Below, piece after piece: positions 6,929 to 15,409 of a DNA stretch of 19,671 nt. The position numbers and the translations under genes are program-made. Where the stretch lies: assembly GCA_003486225.1 (NCBI GenBank), contig DNGN01000252.1, forward strand, positions 1-19,671. The letters are read 5' to 3'. Each line of letters opens with the position of its first letter. Position 1 is the stretch's first letter. The notes beneath the pieces are model-generated. The model ran no database searches. It was not told the DNA's origin and worked only from the letters and a program-made list of their open reading frames with translations. This DNA comes from Chloroflexota bacterium (lineage in GTDB: Bacteria; Chloroflexota; Anaerolineae; Anaerolineales; UBA11579).

Positions 6929-7917
6929 CAGGGCAGGTCCCAGGTGGTGTAATCCAGTTCAAGGATCTGGCTTTCCGAAACATCCGTCGGCGTAAGTGAG
7001 AGGATTTTAAAATTGCCCAGGCGTCCCTCGTTGGTTTCAAAACAAACCCACAGGTTAACCAGGTCTTTTGTAATAACAATATCATCGGATTTCTTCTCGG
7101 CTTCATTGCATTTGCCGTAGCTGGGTTCCTCCTTGCTCATCAGTGCAAAGAGTGCCGAGTTTTTTGGGACCAGCCGTTTATCCGTATTTGAAACCATGCT
7201 GAAAAGAAAATCCTCAATGTCCACGGGAGGTGAATCGCCGCTGTCCAGATCGGCCAAATAGGTTTGCTCCACTTTGAAGTTCGATTTGCTGCTGAAGACC
7301 TCCGGGGCCAAGACTTCAATCTCCACCCAATACCCATCTATCGTAAAGATGACGCCATTGGCATTGCGCAGCTGCCAGGTGCCGCGGTAGGTCCCAGGCA
7401 AATCAGGTGCTACCAGGTTCACCGAAATATCCAGCTGAGTACCAGGCTGCACATTACCGGTCGTGATTTTCACCGAGGTTGCCCCATCCATGGAATCACC
7501 TTTATCAAAGACTATTTCATAGTCTCTGGTCCAGGTACACGCCCCCTCATTAATCACCCGCCAGGTTTTGGTGAAGGAGGTACCCGGCATCATCCCCGTA
7601 CCATCTTCGATGGTCACGTCCCGCACAAAGCCAGCCACATCACAGGGTTCTTCGGTGGCTGTGGGGACAGAGTCAGTATTGGTGGGGGCAATGGTGACGA
7701 TCGGCGTTAGAGTTGCCTGTGTGTCACCCGGTACGGTCGTCGTTTCTCCACCAGGCAGTCCGGCGGCTTCCGAGGTCATCTCGGCTTGTATGGTTTGGGC
7801 GGCGATGGTTAACGCCTGGTTGCCAACCGCAGGATTCACCCGATTGGGGAAATTACAGCCAGAAAGCAATCCAATCAATGCCAACCCGCCAGCCAGCACC
7901 TTAAGCACCTTGATCAT
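6928..7917 (-). CDS. Lipoprotein with NBR1-type Ig-like domain
   Basis: This predicted lipoprotein has 329 residues from the chosen start. A hydrophobic signal ends in the lipobox LLSGC with Cys21 as the lipidated residue. A Thr/Pro/Ser-rich linker (about 52-90) leads to an Ig-like domain of the NBR1 type (about 92-203), shown by KTWRVINEGACTW and GTYRGTWQLRN, followed by a C-terminal part (about 205-329) that I do not recognise. Such domains are frequent in extracytoplasmic proteins of Anaerolineae. The start at 7917 is preferred over an in-frame ATG at 7944 because AAGGAG (7924-7929) lies six bases upstream and the lipoprotein signal then begins properly (MIKVLKVL). It has a likely promoter at 7962-7989 and overlaps queG by one base. 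No ligand or partner can be named. Confidence 0.85.
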   Translation of the reverse strand: MIKVLKVLAGGLALIGLLSGCNFPNRVNPAVGNQALTIAAQTIQAEMTSEAAGLPGGETTTVPGDTQATLTPIVTIAPTNTDSVPTATEEPCDVAGFVRDVTIEDGTGMMPGTSFTKTWRVINEGACTWTRDYEIVFDKGDSMDGATSVKITTGNVQPGTQLDISVNLVAPDLPGTYRGTWQLRNANGVIFTIDGYWVEIEVLAPEVFSSKSNFKVEQTYLADLDSGDSPPVDIEDFLFSMVSNTDKRLVPKNSALFALMSKEEPSYGKCNEAEKKSDDIVITKDLVNLWVCFETNEGRLGNFKILSLTPTDVSESQILELDYTTWDLP

Positions 7918-7923
7918 ATCCTT

Positions 7924-7929
7924 CTCCTT
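7924..7929 (-). promoter_or_regulatory. Ribosome site fixing the lipoprotein start
   Basis: AAGGAG on the minus strand lies six bases before the ATG at 7917. The ATG at 7944 would place this site inside the coding region, so the shorter form is preferred. Confidence 0.65.
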
Positions 7930-7961
7930 CCTCAAACCATCCACCCAGGATGATATTTTTT

Positions 7962-7989
7962 ATTTTAGCATCAAACAAACAGAAATCAA
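7962..7989 (-). promoter_or_regulatory. Promoter of the lipoprotein-queG pair
   Basis: On the minus strand TTGATT (7989-7984) is followed after 16 bases by TAAAAT (7967-7962), with TGC directly before it as an extended -10. The start site would be near 7955, giving a leader of about 38 bases before the ATG at 7917. Confidence 0.55.
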
Positions 7990-8125
7990 AAAACAGTTGG
8001 AGAGTTTGCTGTTCTCCTGCCTGTCCATAAATCCCGGGGCATTCACCTCTTACTATCCGAGACAGCAAGCAGGTTTATTTTAACCAAATTTTTGAAGATG
8101 GGGATAGGAATTTATTGAAACGAAC

Positions 8126-8914
8126 TCAGCGCACCCTGCGCTTCCATTCATCCTTCAACTGCAGCTGGCGCGGGCTTTCCCCTGAAGGAAGGTCCAAAAA
8201 ATCTTTCATCAGCCGGTTGAACTTATTGGGTTGGTCCAGCATTGGGAAATGGCCCGAATCGTCAAAGGCAATATGGTGGAACATACCCGAGAGATCGCCA
8301 TTCTCAGACATATCGGCAGATGGGTTAATGGGATCTTTGAGGCCATGCACGAGCAGGGAAGCTGTGGTCACCTTACGGCACAGATCCAGCATATCCACCG
8401 ACTCCATCTCCTCAAACGAATGCAGGATGGCTTTCATATCAGATTTGGCAGCTTCGGAACGCACTACCTCCCCCCCAGCTTTTGGGTCCAACAAGCGGTT
8501 GGCCAGTTCAGCCGGAGACGAATTCCCCAACCAATCCAGCAGCCCTTCTGCAGATACCGGCATCGAGATCACCATCACACGATCTATCAGGTACGAATAT
8601 TTGGCGGCAAACGACAGCGCAATTAATGCTCCCAACCCGTGCCCCACCAGCGCCACCTTGCCTATACCCATGGCATTCATAAATTGGTTCAGCAGATCAG
8701 CCTGCTGGCTGAGAGTATAGCAGCAATCATCTTTGCTGGTCTCTCCAAAGCCCCACATATCGTAAGCATAGGCGCGGTAGGATGTCGAGGCCGCCTGCAT
8801 GGCCGGGATCCAATATCGCCAAGAGCCGACCCAACCATGCAAATAAATGATCGGTTTTCCGCGTCCTAAAACTTCGTAATGAACGATTTTTTCATTAATT
8901 ATGACTGCACTCAT
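8126..8914 (-). CDS. Alpha/beta-hydrolase fold protein lacking the nucleophile Ser
   Basis: The 262-residue protein has the alpha/beta-hydrolase fold: the oxyanion loop LHGWVGS (25-31), YDMWGFGES-like YDMWGFGETS (51-60), the nucleophile elbow VGHGLGA (90-96), the acid Asp194 in GLKDP and the His222 in DDSGHFPML. The elbow usually reads GxSxG; here the Ser position is Gly93 (codon GGG at 8636-8638 on the minus strand), so classical serine-hydrolase chemistry is not expected. Acid and His are kept. It may be a binding or regulatory protein or use another mechanism. AAGGA lies five bases before the ATG. It sits 100 bases downstream of the receiver gene on the same strand and may be the last gene of the signalling operon. 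Confidence 0.85.
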   Translation of the reverse strand: MSAVIINEKIVHYEVLGRGKPIIYLHGWVGSWRYWIPAMQAASTSYRAYAYDMWGFGETSKDDCCYTLSQQADLLNQFMNAMGIGKVALVGHGLGALIALSFAAKYSYLIDRVMVISMPVSAEGLLDWLGNSSPAELANRLLDPKAGGEVVRSEAAKSDMKAILHSFEEMESVDMLDLCRKVTTASLLVHGLKDPINPSADMSENGDLSGMFHHIAFDDSGHFPMLDQPNKFNRLMKDFLDLPSGESPRQLQLKDEWKRRVR

Positions 8915-9014
8915 GGCAATCCTTGCAATGGTTTGGCCAGTTCAGCCCATGATCCAAGCGAAAACAACCGCTTCGAGACAGGTCTCCTAGAGACTGGCTG
9001 GCAATCCAATAAAA

Positions 9015-9389
9015 TTATGCGCTGTACTTTTCCAAAATACTGCTCACCCGGTCCGTCAGTTCATTGGGCGCAAAAGGTTTGAGGATATATTCCACAGCCC
9101 CTGCCTGCAGCCCGGCCTGAACTTCCGCATCCTGCCCCTTGGCCGAAAGAAAGATCACCGGCACAGATTTCAGGGCATCGATCTCCTTCATCTGGCGGCA
9201 GGCTTCGTAGCCTGTCATACGGGGCATGCGCACATCCATCATGATCAAATCCGGCACGACCTCTTGCGCTTTAAGGTAGGCTTCCTCACCATTGGCTGTG
9301 GCAATCACTTCGTGCCCGGCAAAGCGCAAGGTAAAGGTGATCAGATCCCGAATATCTCTTTCATCTTCAGCTATTAATATTTTCGCCAT
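9015..9389 (-). CDS. Single-domain response regulator (CheY-like receiver)
   Basis: This stand-alone receiver has 124 residues and no output domain. From the chosen start, the acidic pair is Glu8-Asp9 (AEDE), the phosphoacceptor is Asp52 in MMDVRMP, the switch Ser82 is in FLSAKG, and Lys104 is in ILKPF. The start is set at the ATG at 9389 because AGAGG (9396-9400) lies six bases before it and the protein then begins MAKILIAEDE as is typical; an in-frame ATG at 9407 would overlap the kinase gene by eight bases. The kinase stop is ten bases upstream, so it is most likely a phosphorylation partner of that kinase, which has no receiver of its own. It would act by protein contact or as a relay. 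Confidence 0.92.
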   Translation of the reverse strand: MAKILIAEDERDIRDLITFTLRFAGHEVIATANGEEAYLKAQEVVPDLIMMDVRMPRMTGYEACRQMKEIDALKSVPVIFLSAKGQDAEVQAGLQAGAVEYILKPFAPNELTDRVSSILEKYSA

Positions 9390-9395
9390 ATTCAT

Positions 9396-9400
9396 CCTCT
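9396..9400 (-). promoter_or_regulatory. Ribosome site fixing the receiver start
   Basis: AGAGG on the minus strand lies six bases before the ATG at 9389 and overlaps the last base of the kinase stop codon. It favours 9389 over the upstream in-frame ATGs at 9407 and 9395. Confidence 0.55.
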
Positions 9401-12400
9401 TATTCATACACTATTGGTTCTTGTTCTGTTTGATACACAGGTAATGTAAAGGAGAAAATGCTGCCCTCTCCCGGCACGCCTTGGCTGGTGACCCAGATCT
9501 TTCCCTTATGCAGTTCCACCAGTTCTTTCACAATCGGCAAACCCAGCCCCGTTCCGGCAATCGACATCACCATCTGGTTTTCGCTGCGGTAGAAGCGTTC
9601 AAAGATCTTTTCATGCTCATCCGGGAAAATGCCGACACCTTTATCGATGATATCGATCTGGATAGAATTTTGATCCTGGAAGGCATGGATAACCACGCGG
9701 CTGTTCTCTGGGGAGTATTTATAGGCATTATCCAGCAGGTTGAACACGATCTGGCGTACACGCTCGATGTCGCCGTAGACACTCGGCAGATCATCGGGGA
9801 TATTCACTTCAATGGTTACTGGCCGCTGTTCTTCCTGCGATTGCTGCCTGATGGCTTCACTAGCCTCTTCCACCGCCTCCCGCAAGTTGATGGGCTGGAA
9901 GGAGAGAGATACTTTTCCCGCCTCGATGCGCGAGACATCCAGCAGGTCATCCACTAGGATACTCAGGCGGTCGATATTGGTTTTGATGATATGGACAAAT
10001 TCCAACTGCTGCTCATTTAACTGACCAGCCCCACCCATCAACAGGAATTCCACATACCCTTTTATAGGCGTCATCGGTGTGCGCAGTTCATGGCTGACCG
10101 TAGCAACAAATTCAGATTTTAGCCGATCCACTTCCACCTGGTGCGTAATATCCCGGAAGATCGAAATCGTGCCTAAAAATTCGTTGCGGTCTCGAACCGG
10201 AGAAAGGTGCACCGAGAGCACCCGGCCGTCTTCTAGGTACAGCCGCTCTTCATACATTTCAGTACTGGCTGGCGGGTCCGGGCTGCCCGACCAGGAGCGG
10301 ATCGTCTCCATCCAGTCGCGGGCCGCCCCGCCAAACAGGCCGACAAACTCTTCCAGAGATTTGCCCAACACCTGACGGCGGTTGAGAGCCAACATTTTTT
10401 CCGCCGCCTCATTGAACAGCGTGATCTCATTTTGGCTTTCCGTCACCAGCACCCCATCCGCCACCCCTTCCAGCATGGCCATCGAGCGGCTGGATTCGAT
10501 CTGTTGGGCACGCAGCAGGTTGCCAAGGTCTTCAGCCTGATCGCGGATTAGCTGGAAGAGCTCACCATTGTTGATCGTCACGGCAAATTGGTTCGCGGCC
10601 GCCTGGATGGCATCTACCTGGTTATCCTTGAAATGGTTCGGCTCGCGGTGGAACAGCATCAGACAACCCAGGGCATCCTGCCCTACAATCAGCGGGGCGG
10701 TCAGGGTGCTGCGGTAGACTGGATTGACACCGTGGATCGCCGACCATTTTTTATTCTTCATCAGGTCGTTGATGATGATCGGCTGCTGGTTTTTGATCAC
10801 CCAGCCAGCAATGCCTTCATCGACCTTCAGGTTTGACACCGACCCACCCATGGGAGGAGATTCATGGATGCCGGAACCAGCCCGGTAGATCAGGTTGGGT
10901 TCCTGCAGCCGGGAGATGAGGATATTGCACTGCTCCGCCCCTGTGGCCTCTACCAGCATCGCAAGTGACCGGTTGAGCACCATATCCAGATCCAGGCTGG
11001 AGGAGAGTTCAGTGCTGATCTTTAGCAGGATTTGAGAGAACTGGTGTTCCTCGGCCAGCTCCCGGGTGCGTTCCGCGACCCGCTTCTCGAGCATCTCGTT
11101 GATGCGCTGGCTCTCTGCGTACAGCCTGGCATTTTCCAGCGCCAGGGCGACCTGTTGGGCCAGCGATTCGACCAGCACCTGGTCTTCTTCAGAAAATGCA
11201 GCCACGGTGTTGAAATTATCCAATTCGATCAGACCGCGGATCTCATCCGCTGCTCGGATGGGTACCAGCAGCAGAGAGACTGGCAGCCTGCCGCCGGTGG
11301 CTTCACGGTAACGCAGCAGTTCTTCCGAGGACAGTTCAAAATCGACCGCGAAGTCCACTTCAGGAAGATTCAGAAGCTGCCCCTCGCGGAAAGTTGTCTC
11401 AAGTATGCGCTGGCCTAACCCGTGTGAAATTTTGGTGAGAACATCATTCTGGTTGTATCCGAAGGCAGTTTCCGTGGTCAGAGAAAGCCGGTCCGCATCC
11501 CAAACCATCACCCTCAATCCGTGGGCATGCGGCAGCACCCGCCTTATACTGCTGACCAGGGTATTCATGATCTCCCGCGAGTTGAGGGATCCCAACTGGC
11601 GGCTGAACTCCAATAACAAGTTCACTTCCCGCAAGCGGCGCCGGGTTTCGGTCAGCAGGTTGATGTTCTGCAAGGTCAACGAGACCTGGTTGCCAATCAG
11701 CTCATAAACCTGCTCATCTTCCCGCGTCAGATCGGTCAGCGGCACATTGGAAATCGCCAGCACGGCTGAATCAATGCGCTGGTTGTCTGAAATTGGCAGG
11801 CAAACAAAACCTCTGGCATCCAGGCTCTTTAGCAGTGGAGAGTTGAACCACTCCGAACTTTCATCCAGGTTGGTCTCCACCAGCATCTCACCCGACAGCA
11901 GGCTTTGGCGCAGCGGGTTGCGCTGACCCAGCAATGCCTGGGGGTTTGCACCAGATGGAGACGGGCCAAACTGTCCCAGCAGCCGCGGGCCGCCAGAGGA
12001 AGATTCCACCACCAGCGCAATGTCCAGTTCCATCTCGGTCAGCAGCTGGCTTGCCAGAGAATTGAGCACAGACTGCCTGTCCGGCTGGCGGTTGACATTA
12101 TCGGCAATGTCCAGCCCGATCCGGATCTTGCGAGCCCGTTGGTAAAGCTGGTCGAGGGCGATGGTCTGTTCCAGGTCTTTTTGCAGCAACATCGCCAGGT
12201 GCGGTGAACTCTGGGCCACATCCATTTCAGCAACAGCCTGGCCGATCTTTGCCTCGACCTCTTCCATTTGCCCTCTCAGGGCTGCCGCCTGGTTGCTGCG
12301 TTGGATCAGCAAGCCCGTTTCGGTGGCAAATAGTTCCAGGGTCTCCAAACGATTCAGATCGGGAATGCTGCCTGCCCGCGGGGCGCTGACCACGATCAAC

Positions 12401-15363
12401 CCCAGAGGCTGACTTCGAGCATCAAAGAGGGGCAGCAGCAGCTGATCTCCCGGGTTCCACGGTCGCTCGGGGTCCTGGGCAGGAACCAGCTGGACCTGAA
12501 CAAATTCCGGGATCAAGGCCGATGTGGGGTCCTCCGGGTTGTGCGGCACGTAATAGGCGCGGCTGAGCTGATTATCAGGGCGCATCTGCTTGGCCACATT
12601 CTCCCAGGGATGAGAAATTTCCCGCATGATCTCCGCATCCCGGGCCCGCAGGCCTAACAGGGTCACCGGCTGGAGCATTTGAGATTGTTGTTCGACCACA
12701 TACATCAGGACCACATCAAACTGGCCAACCTGTTGAATCGCGCCTGCCACGATTTCAAGCGCCTGCTCGAGGGAGGTTTGGGATTCGATTTGCTTTCGGG
12801 TCTCCAGTAGCTGGTTCAAGGCCTTGGCTTGCTCAGAAAGCAAATTGGTCCGGCTGGCAGCCGCATGATATTCCCAGATATTGGCTAATGTCATGCCGGT
12901 CTGCGAGGCCAGCGCATGGATCAGGTCTCGAACTGTCTGGTCGAATGGGTCCGGCTGATGGGAAAACAGCCGCAGCACACCGATCACCTGCCCAAATTTG
13001 GTAATCGGCACCACCATCCCGGAGGCCAGCCCTGAAAAATCCTGCGCAAAGCTGCTGGCGGTCAGGTCTGGCAGATAAATGGTTTCAATATGGTTGATGG
13101 CGTACTGGTCCATCCCGGTGATGGTCTGGGGCGTCTCGCCTACCCGGTGATTGATCCAGAGCGGGGCGTTGCCATTCTGCGCCGCATCAAAGATCAGGAT
13201 CCCGCCGGTATCGGCCCTGGAGATGCGCAGAGCTTCCTGATGAACCATACGCAGCACGTTCTCGACATTATCGGTGACAGAGATTTTGCGGGTCAGCTGG
13301 TTGATAGCGCTCAGTTCATCCGCCAGGCGCTGCAGCGACTTATCCGTCTGGCTGAGCAGTGCCGAGCGTTCAATCGCGCTGGCGATCTGGTCGGCAGCGG
13401 TAGCCAAAGACTGCCGGTCATTGAGATCAAAAGCATTGCGGGACTTGCTGCCAATCAGGATTTCGCCCATACTCCGGCCGCGCACCACCAATGGCGCAAC
13501 AACCATGGACTGGATCTCCGGCAGCAAGGGCTGCAGCGTGCGGTATGGCTGGGGGAGGCTGTCATCAGACAGCAGATTATTGCTGAGGAGAGCGGTCTGG
13601 GTATCGGTAACCGTATGGTTCAGGTTGGCCTGGGTGACCAGGTGCAGGGAAATCTTAGACATCTGGTTGATGGCGATTCCAATGGCTGATTTATCATGCA
13701 CCTGCAGGATTCCCAACCCCTCATCCAGCAATAAGACTGCCGCCAGGTCTGCCTGTAAGAGGCGGCTGAGTTCTATTATGGAAAACTGTAAGGCCTCATC
13801 CAGAGTAGCTTCTGAACCCGCCAGGCTGGCCACCCGCCGGAGCGCTTCGGCTCGCTGGGTACGGCGCTTGGATTGCTGGATCAGGCTGGCATTCTCCAAA
13901 ATCGGGGCCACCTGCCCGGCAATGATGCGCAGCAAGCGCAAGTCATCATCATTGAAGCGGCTGTGATCTCGTTTGTTGGCCACCTGAAGGTATCCCAATG
14001 GTTTCAGGCCAGAGCTCAACGGGACCAGCACGGTTTCTCGCATGGCGCTGGCCTGTGCCAATCCCGCCAAGCCAAGCTTGCCCATGATCGAATCTTCGCT
14101 CATATCATCCGTGATGATCACATCCTGTTCCAGCCATACGCTTTCCGCAGGACTGTTCGCTTGCAGTTCAGCGCGGTACAGCAGCGCAAATTGCTCCGGC
14201 AGGCCCTGGAAGGGGATCTGTCCTTCCAGGGTCCGGTTTTGTTCATCGTAAATCAGGAACCCTAAAATTTCCGCCTCAATCAGCGGGCTGATCGTGGCAA
14301 TAATTTGCTGATATAAATTCTGGGTGGAATCAATCGCCCGGCTTACCTGGGCCAGGTCGGCCAGGCCAGTCATTTCTCGCACGCGCTCTTGTTCTTTATG
14401 ATGGGTAACGGCGTTCTGCAACGCCACTGCAGCATGCCCGGAGAGGATCTCCAGCACTTCTTTGTCTTGCTCGTTAAAGCTATCCACATTCTGAGAAGCC
14501 AGTTCAATCGTCCCAACCAGCTGACCACCGATCTTTAGAGGGGTTCCCAGGTAGGAGTGGATGGGGAATTGCGCCCGGCTGACAGCCGGCCTGGCCTCCT
14601 GAAAATTAACCACATCATTGACCAACAAGGCCTCGCTCAGGGATGCCAGGTAGCCCGTATACCCTTTGTCCAGGGTGTAGTGCGTATCGCTGCGTTTCAA
14701 TCGCCTGATGCCATCTTCTTCGGTCAGAAAGCGGTAAGCGACAAAATAAGTTTCTTCAGGCACCCAAAGCGTGATCTCCGAAAAATCCGAAGGGATCAAG
14801 CGGTCTATGCTTTCCAGAATGGTTTGAATGGTAGTTTCCAGGTCCAGGCTGGCAGACATGGCCTGTGAGATCTCATTAAAAATGGTCACGGCATGCATCG
14901 AGAGCAAGTCCTGACCTTCTTCTAGGTTCTTAAACTGGGGCTTTTGCAGCGAGACCAGCACCGCTTGCCTCTCCTGGTAAGGAATATTGAAAGAAATCCC
15001 CTCTACCAGGGATTGATCCAGCGTAAAACTTATCTGACCGGCTGAGGCGCATAAGCCCAGAAAAGCATCTGCCGGACGGGCACGGCGAGCCATGCGTTCC
15101 AGATTGGGGCTTTCCTGGTCCGCAATCCCAAACCATTGCCGCGCCTGCTGGTTGATATAGATCACTCGTCCGCCGGGCTGCACCAGGAAAACCGCATTTT
15201 CATGCGGGCTGACATCGGTCACCTTGCCCAGTTGGGTTTCTAGCTGCGCAGAGGGCTTGCTTTTGCGTGGGAGGATACGCAGCAAGACAGGCAGCAGCCC
15301 CAACAAGGCCGCCCCAACCAGCGCCAGAATAACTCCAACCGTGACAGGATCTAAACCAGACAT
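9400..15363 (-). CDS. Giant multi-GAF/PAS sensor histidine kinase
   Basis: This 1,987-residue hybrid sensor has one N-terminal membrane segment (about 8-30), a PAS-like domain (about 51-140), then about eight GAF-like units near 155-320, 333-495, 503-668, 673-830, 845-1025, 1078-1240, 1243-1420 and 1440-1605, joined by helical linkers. A second PAS domain (about 1625-1745) precedes the HisKA domain with His1758 in FVATVSHELRTP. The ATPase domain (about 1850-1977) has the N box NLLDNAYKY (1875-1883), DKGVGI (1907-1912) and GTGLGLPIV (1937-1945). There is no C-terminal receiver. Most kinases are far shorter; such GAF expansion is known in Chloroflexota, but eight is high. Ligands are unknown and no bilin Cys is evident. 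It lies between two receiver genes, 46 bases after one and 10 before the other. No strong ribosome site precedes the ATG. Confidence 0.93.
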   Translation of the reverse strand: MSGLDPVTVGVILALVGAALLGLLPVLLRILPRKSKPSAQLETQLGKVTDVSPHENAVFLVQPGGRVIYINQQARQWFGIADQESPNLERMARRARPADAFLGLCASAGQISFTLDQSLVEGISFNIPYQERQAVLVSLQKPQFKNLEEGQDLLSMHAVTIFNEISQAMSASLDLETTIQTILESIDRLIPSDFSEITLWVPEETYFVAYRFLTEEDGIRRLKRSDTHYTLDKGYTGYLASLSEALLVNDVVNFQEARPAVSRAQFPIHSYLGTPLKIGGQLVGTIELASQNVDSFNEQDKEVLEILSGHAAVALQNAVTHHKEQERVREMTGLADLAQVSRAIDSTQNLYQQIIATISPLIEAEILGFLIYDEQNRTLEGQIPFQGLPEQFALLYRAELQANSPAESVWLEQDVIITDDMSEDSIMGKLGLAGLAQASAMRETVLVPLSSGLKPLGYLQVANKRDHSRFNDDDLRLLRIIAGQVAPILENASLIQQSKRRTQRAEALRRVASLAGSEATLDEALQFSIIELSRLLQADLAAVLLLDEGLGILQVHDKSAIGIAINQMSKISLHLVTQANLNHTVTDTQTALLSNNLLSDDSLPQPYRTLQPLLPEIQSMVVAPLVVRGRSMGEILIGSKSRNAFDLNDRQSLATAADQIASAIERSALLSQTDKSLQRLADELSAINQLTRKISVTDNVENVLRMVHQEALRISRADTGGILIFDAAQNGNAPLWINHRVGETPQTITGMDQYAINHIETIYLPDLTASSFAQDFSGLASGMVVPITKFGQVIGVLRLFSHQPDPFDQTVRDLIHALASQTGMTLANIWEYHAAASRTNLLSEQAKALNQLLETRKQIESQTSLEQALEIVAGAIQQVGQFDVVLMYVVEQQSQMLQPVTLLGLRARDAEIMREISHPWENVAKQMRPDNQLSRAYYVPHNPEDPTSALIPEFVQVQLVPAQDPERPWNPGDQLLLPLFDARSQPLGLIVVSAPRAGSIPDLNRLETLELFATETGLLIQRSNQAAALRGQMEEVEAKIGQAVAEMDVAQSSPHLAMLLQKDLEQTIALDQLYQRARKIRIGLDIADNVNRQPDRQSVLNSLASQLLTEMELDIALVVESSSGGPRLLGQFGPSPSGANPQALLGQRNPLRQSLLSGEMLVETNLDESSEWFNSPLLKSLDARGFVCLPISDNQRIDSAVLAISNVPLTDLTREDEQVYELIGNQVSLTLQNINLLTETRRRLREVNLLLEFSRQLGSLNSREIMNTLVSSIRRVLPHAHGLRVMVWDADRLSLTTETAFGYNQNDVLTKISHGLGQRILETTFREGQLLNLPEVDFAVDFELSSEELLRYREATGGRLPVSLLLVPIRAADEIRGLIELDNFNTVAAFSEEDQVLVESLAQQVALALENARLYAESQRINEMLEKRVAERTRELAEEHQFSQILLKISTELSSSLDLDMVLNRSLAMLVEATGAEQCNILISRLQEPNLIYRAGSGIHESPPMGGSVSNLKVDEGIAGWVIKNQQPIIINDLMKNKKWSAIHGVNPVYRSTLTAPLIVGQDALGCLMLFHREPNHFKDNQVDAIQAAANQFAVTINNGELFQLIRDQAEDLGNLLRAQQIESSRSMAMLEGVADGVLVTESQNEITLFNEAAEKMLALNRRQVLGKSLEEFVGLFGGAARDWMETIRSWSGSPDPPASTEMYEERLYLEDGRVLSVHLSPVRDRNEFLGTISIFRDITHQVEVDRLKSEFVATVSHELRTPMTPIKGYVEFLLMGGAGQLNEQQLEFVHIIKTNIDRLSILVDDLLDVSRIEAGKVSLSFQPINLREAVEEASEAIRQQSQEEQRPVTIEVNIPDDLPSVYGDIERVRQIVFNLLDNAYKYSPENSRVVIHAFQDQNSIQIDIIDKGVGIFPDEHEKIFERFYRSENQMVMSIAGTGLGLPIVKELVELHKGKIWVTSQGVPGEGSIFSFTLPVYQTEQEPIVYE

Positions 15364-15409
15364 GACATAATTTCTCTAGGGTTATTTTCCTTTTGGGTTA
15401 CCGACTCGA

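Noticed and set aside
7918..7944. Longer lipoprotein form starting at 7944
   Set aside because: It would bury the good ribosome site at 7924-7929 and add charged residues ahead of the signal peptide; the 7917 start is better.
8975..8994. GAGAC-AG-GTCTC-CTA-GAGAC repeat cluster after the receiver gene
   Set aside because: It could form a short hairpin, but the stem is five to seven bases with a bulge and no T run follows, so it is not called a terminator.
13274..13966. Long open frame on the plus strand opposite the giant kinase
   Set aside because: The translation is Ser/Arg-rich with no recognisable motif and lies wholly inside well-conserved GAF sequence on the other strand.
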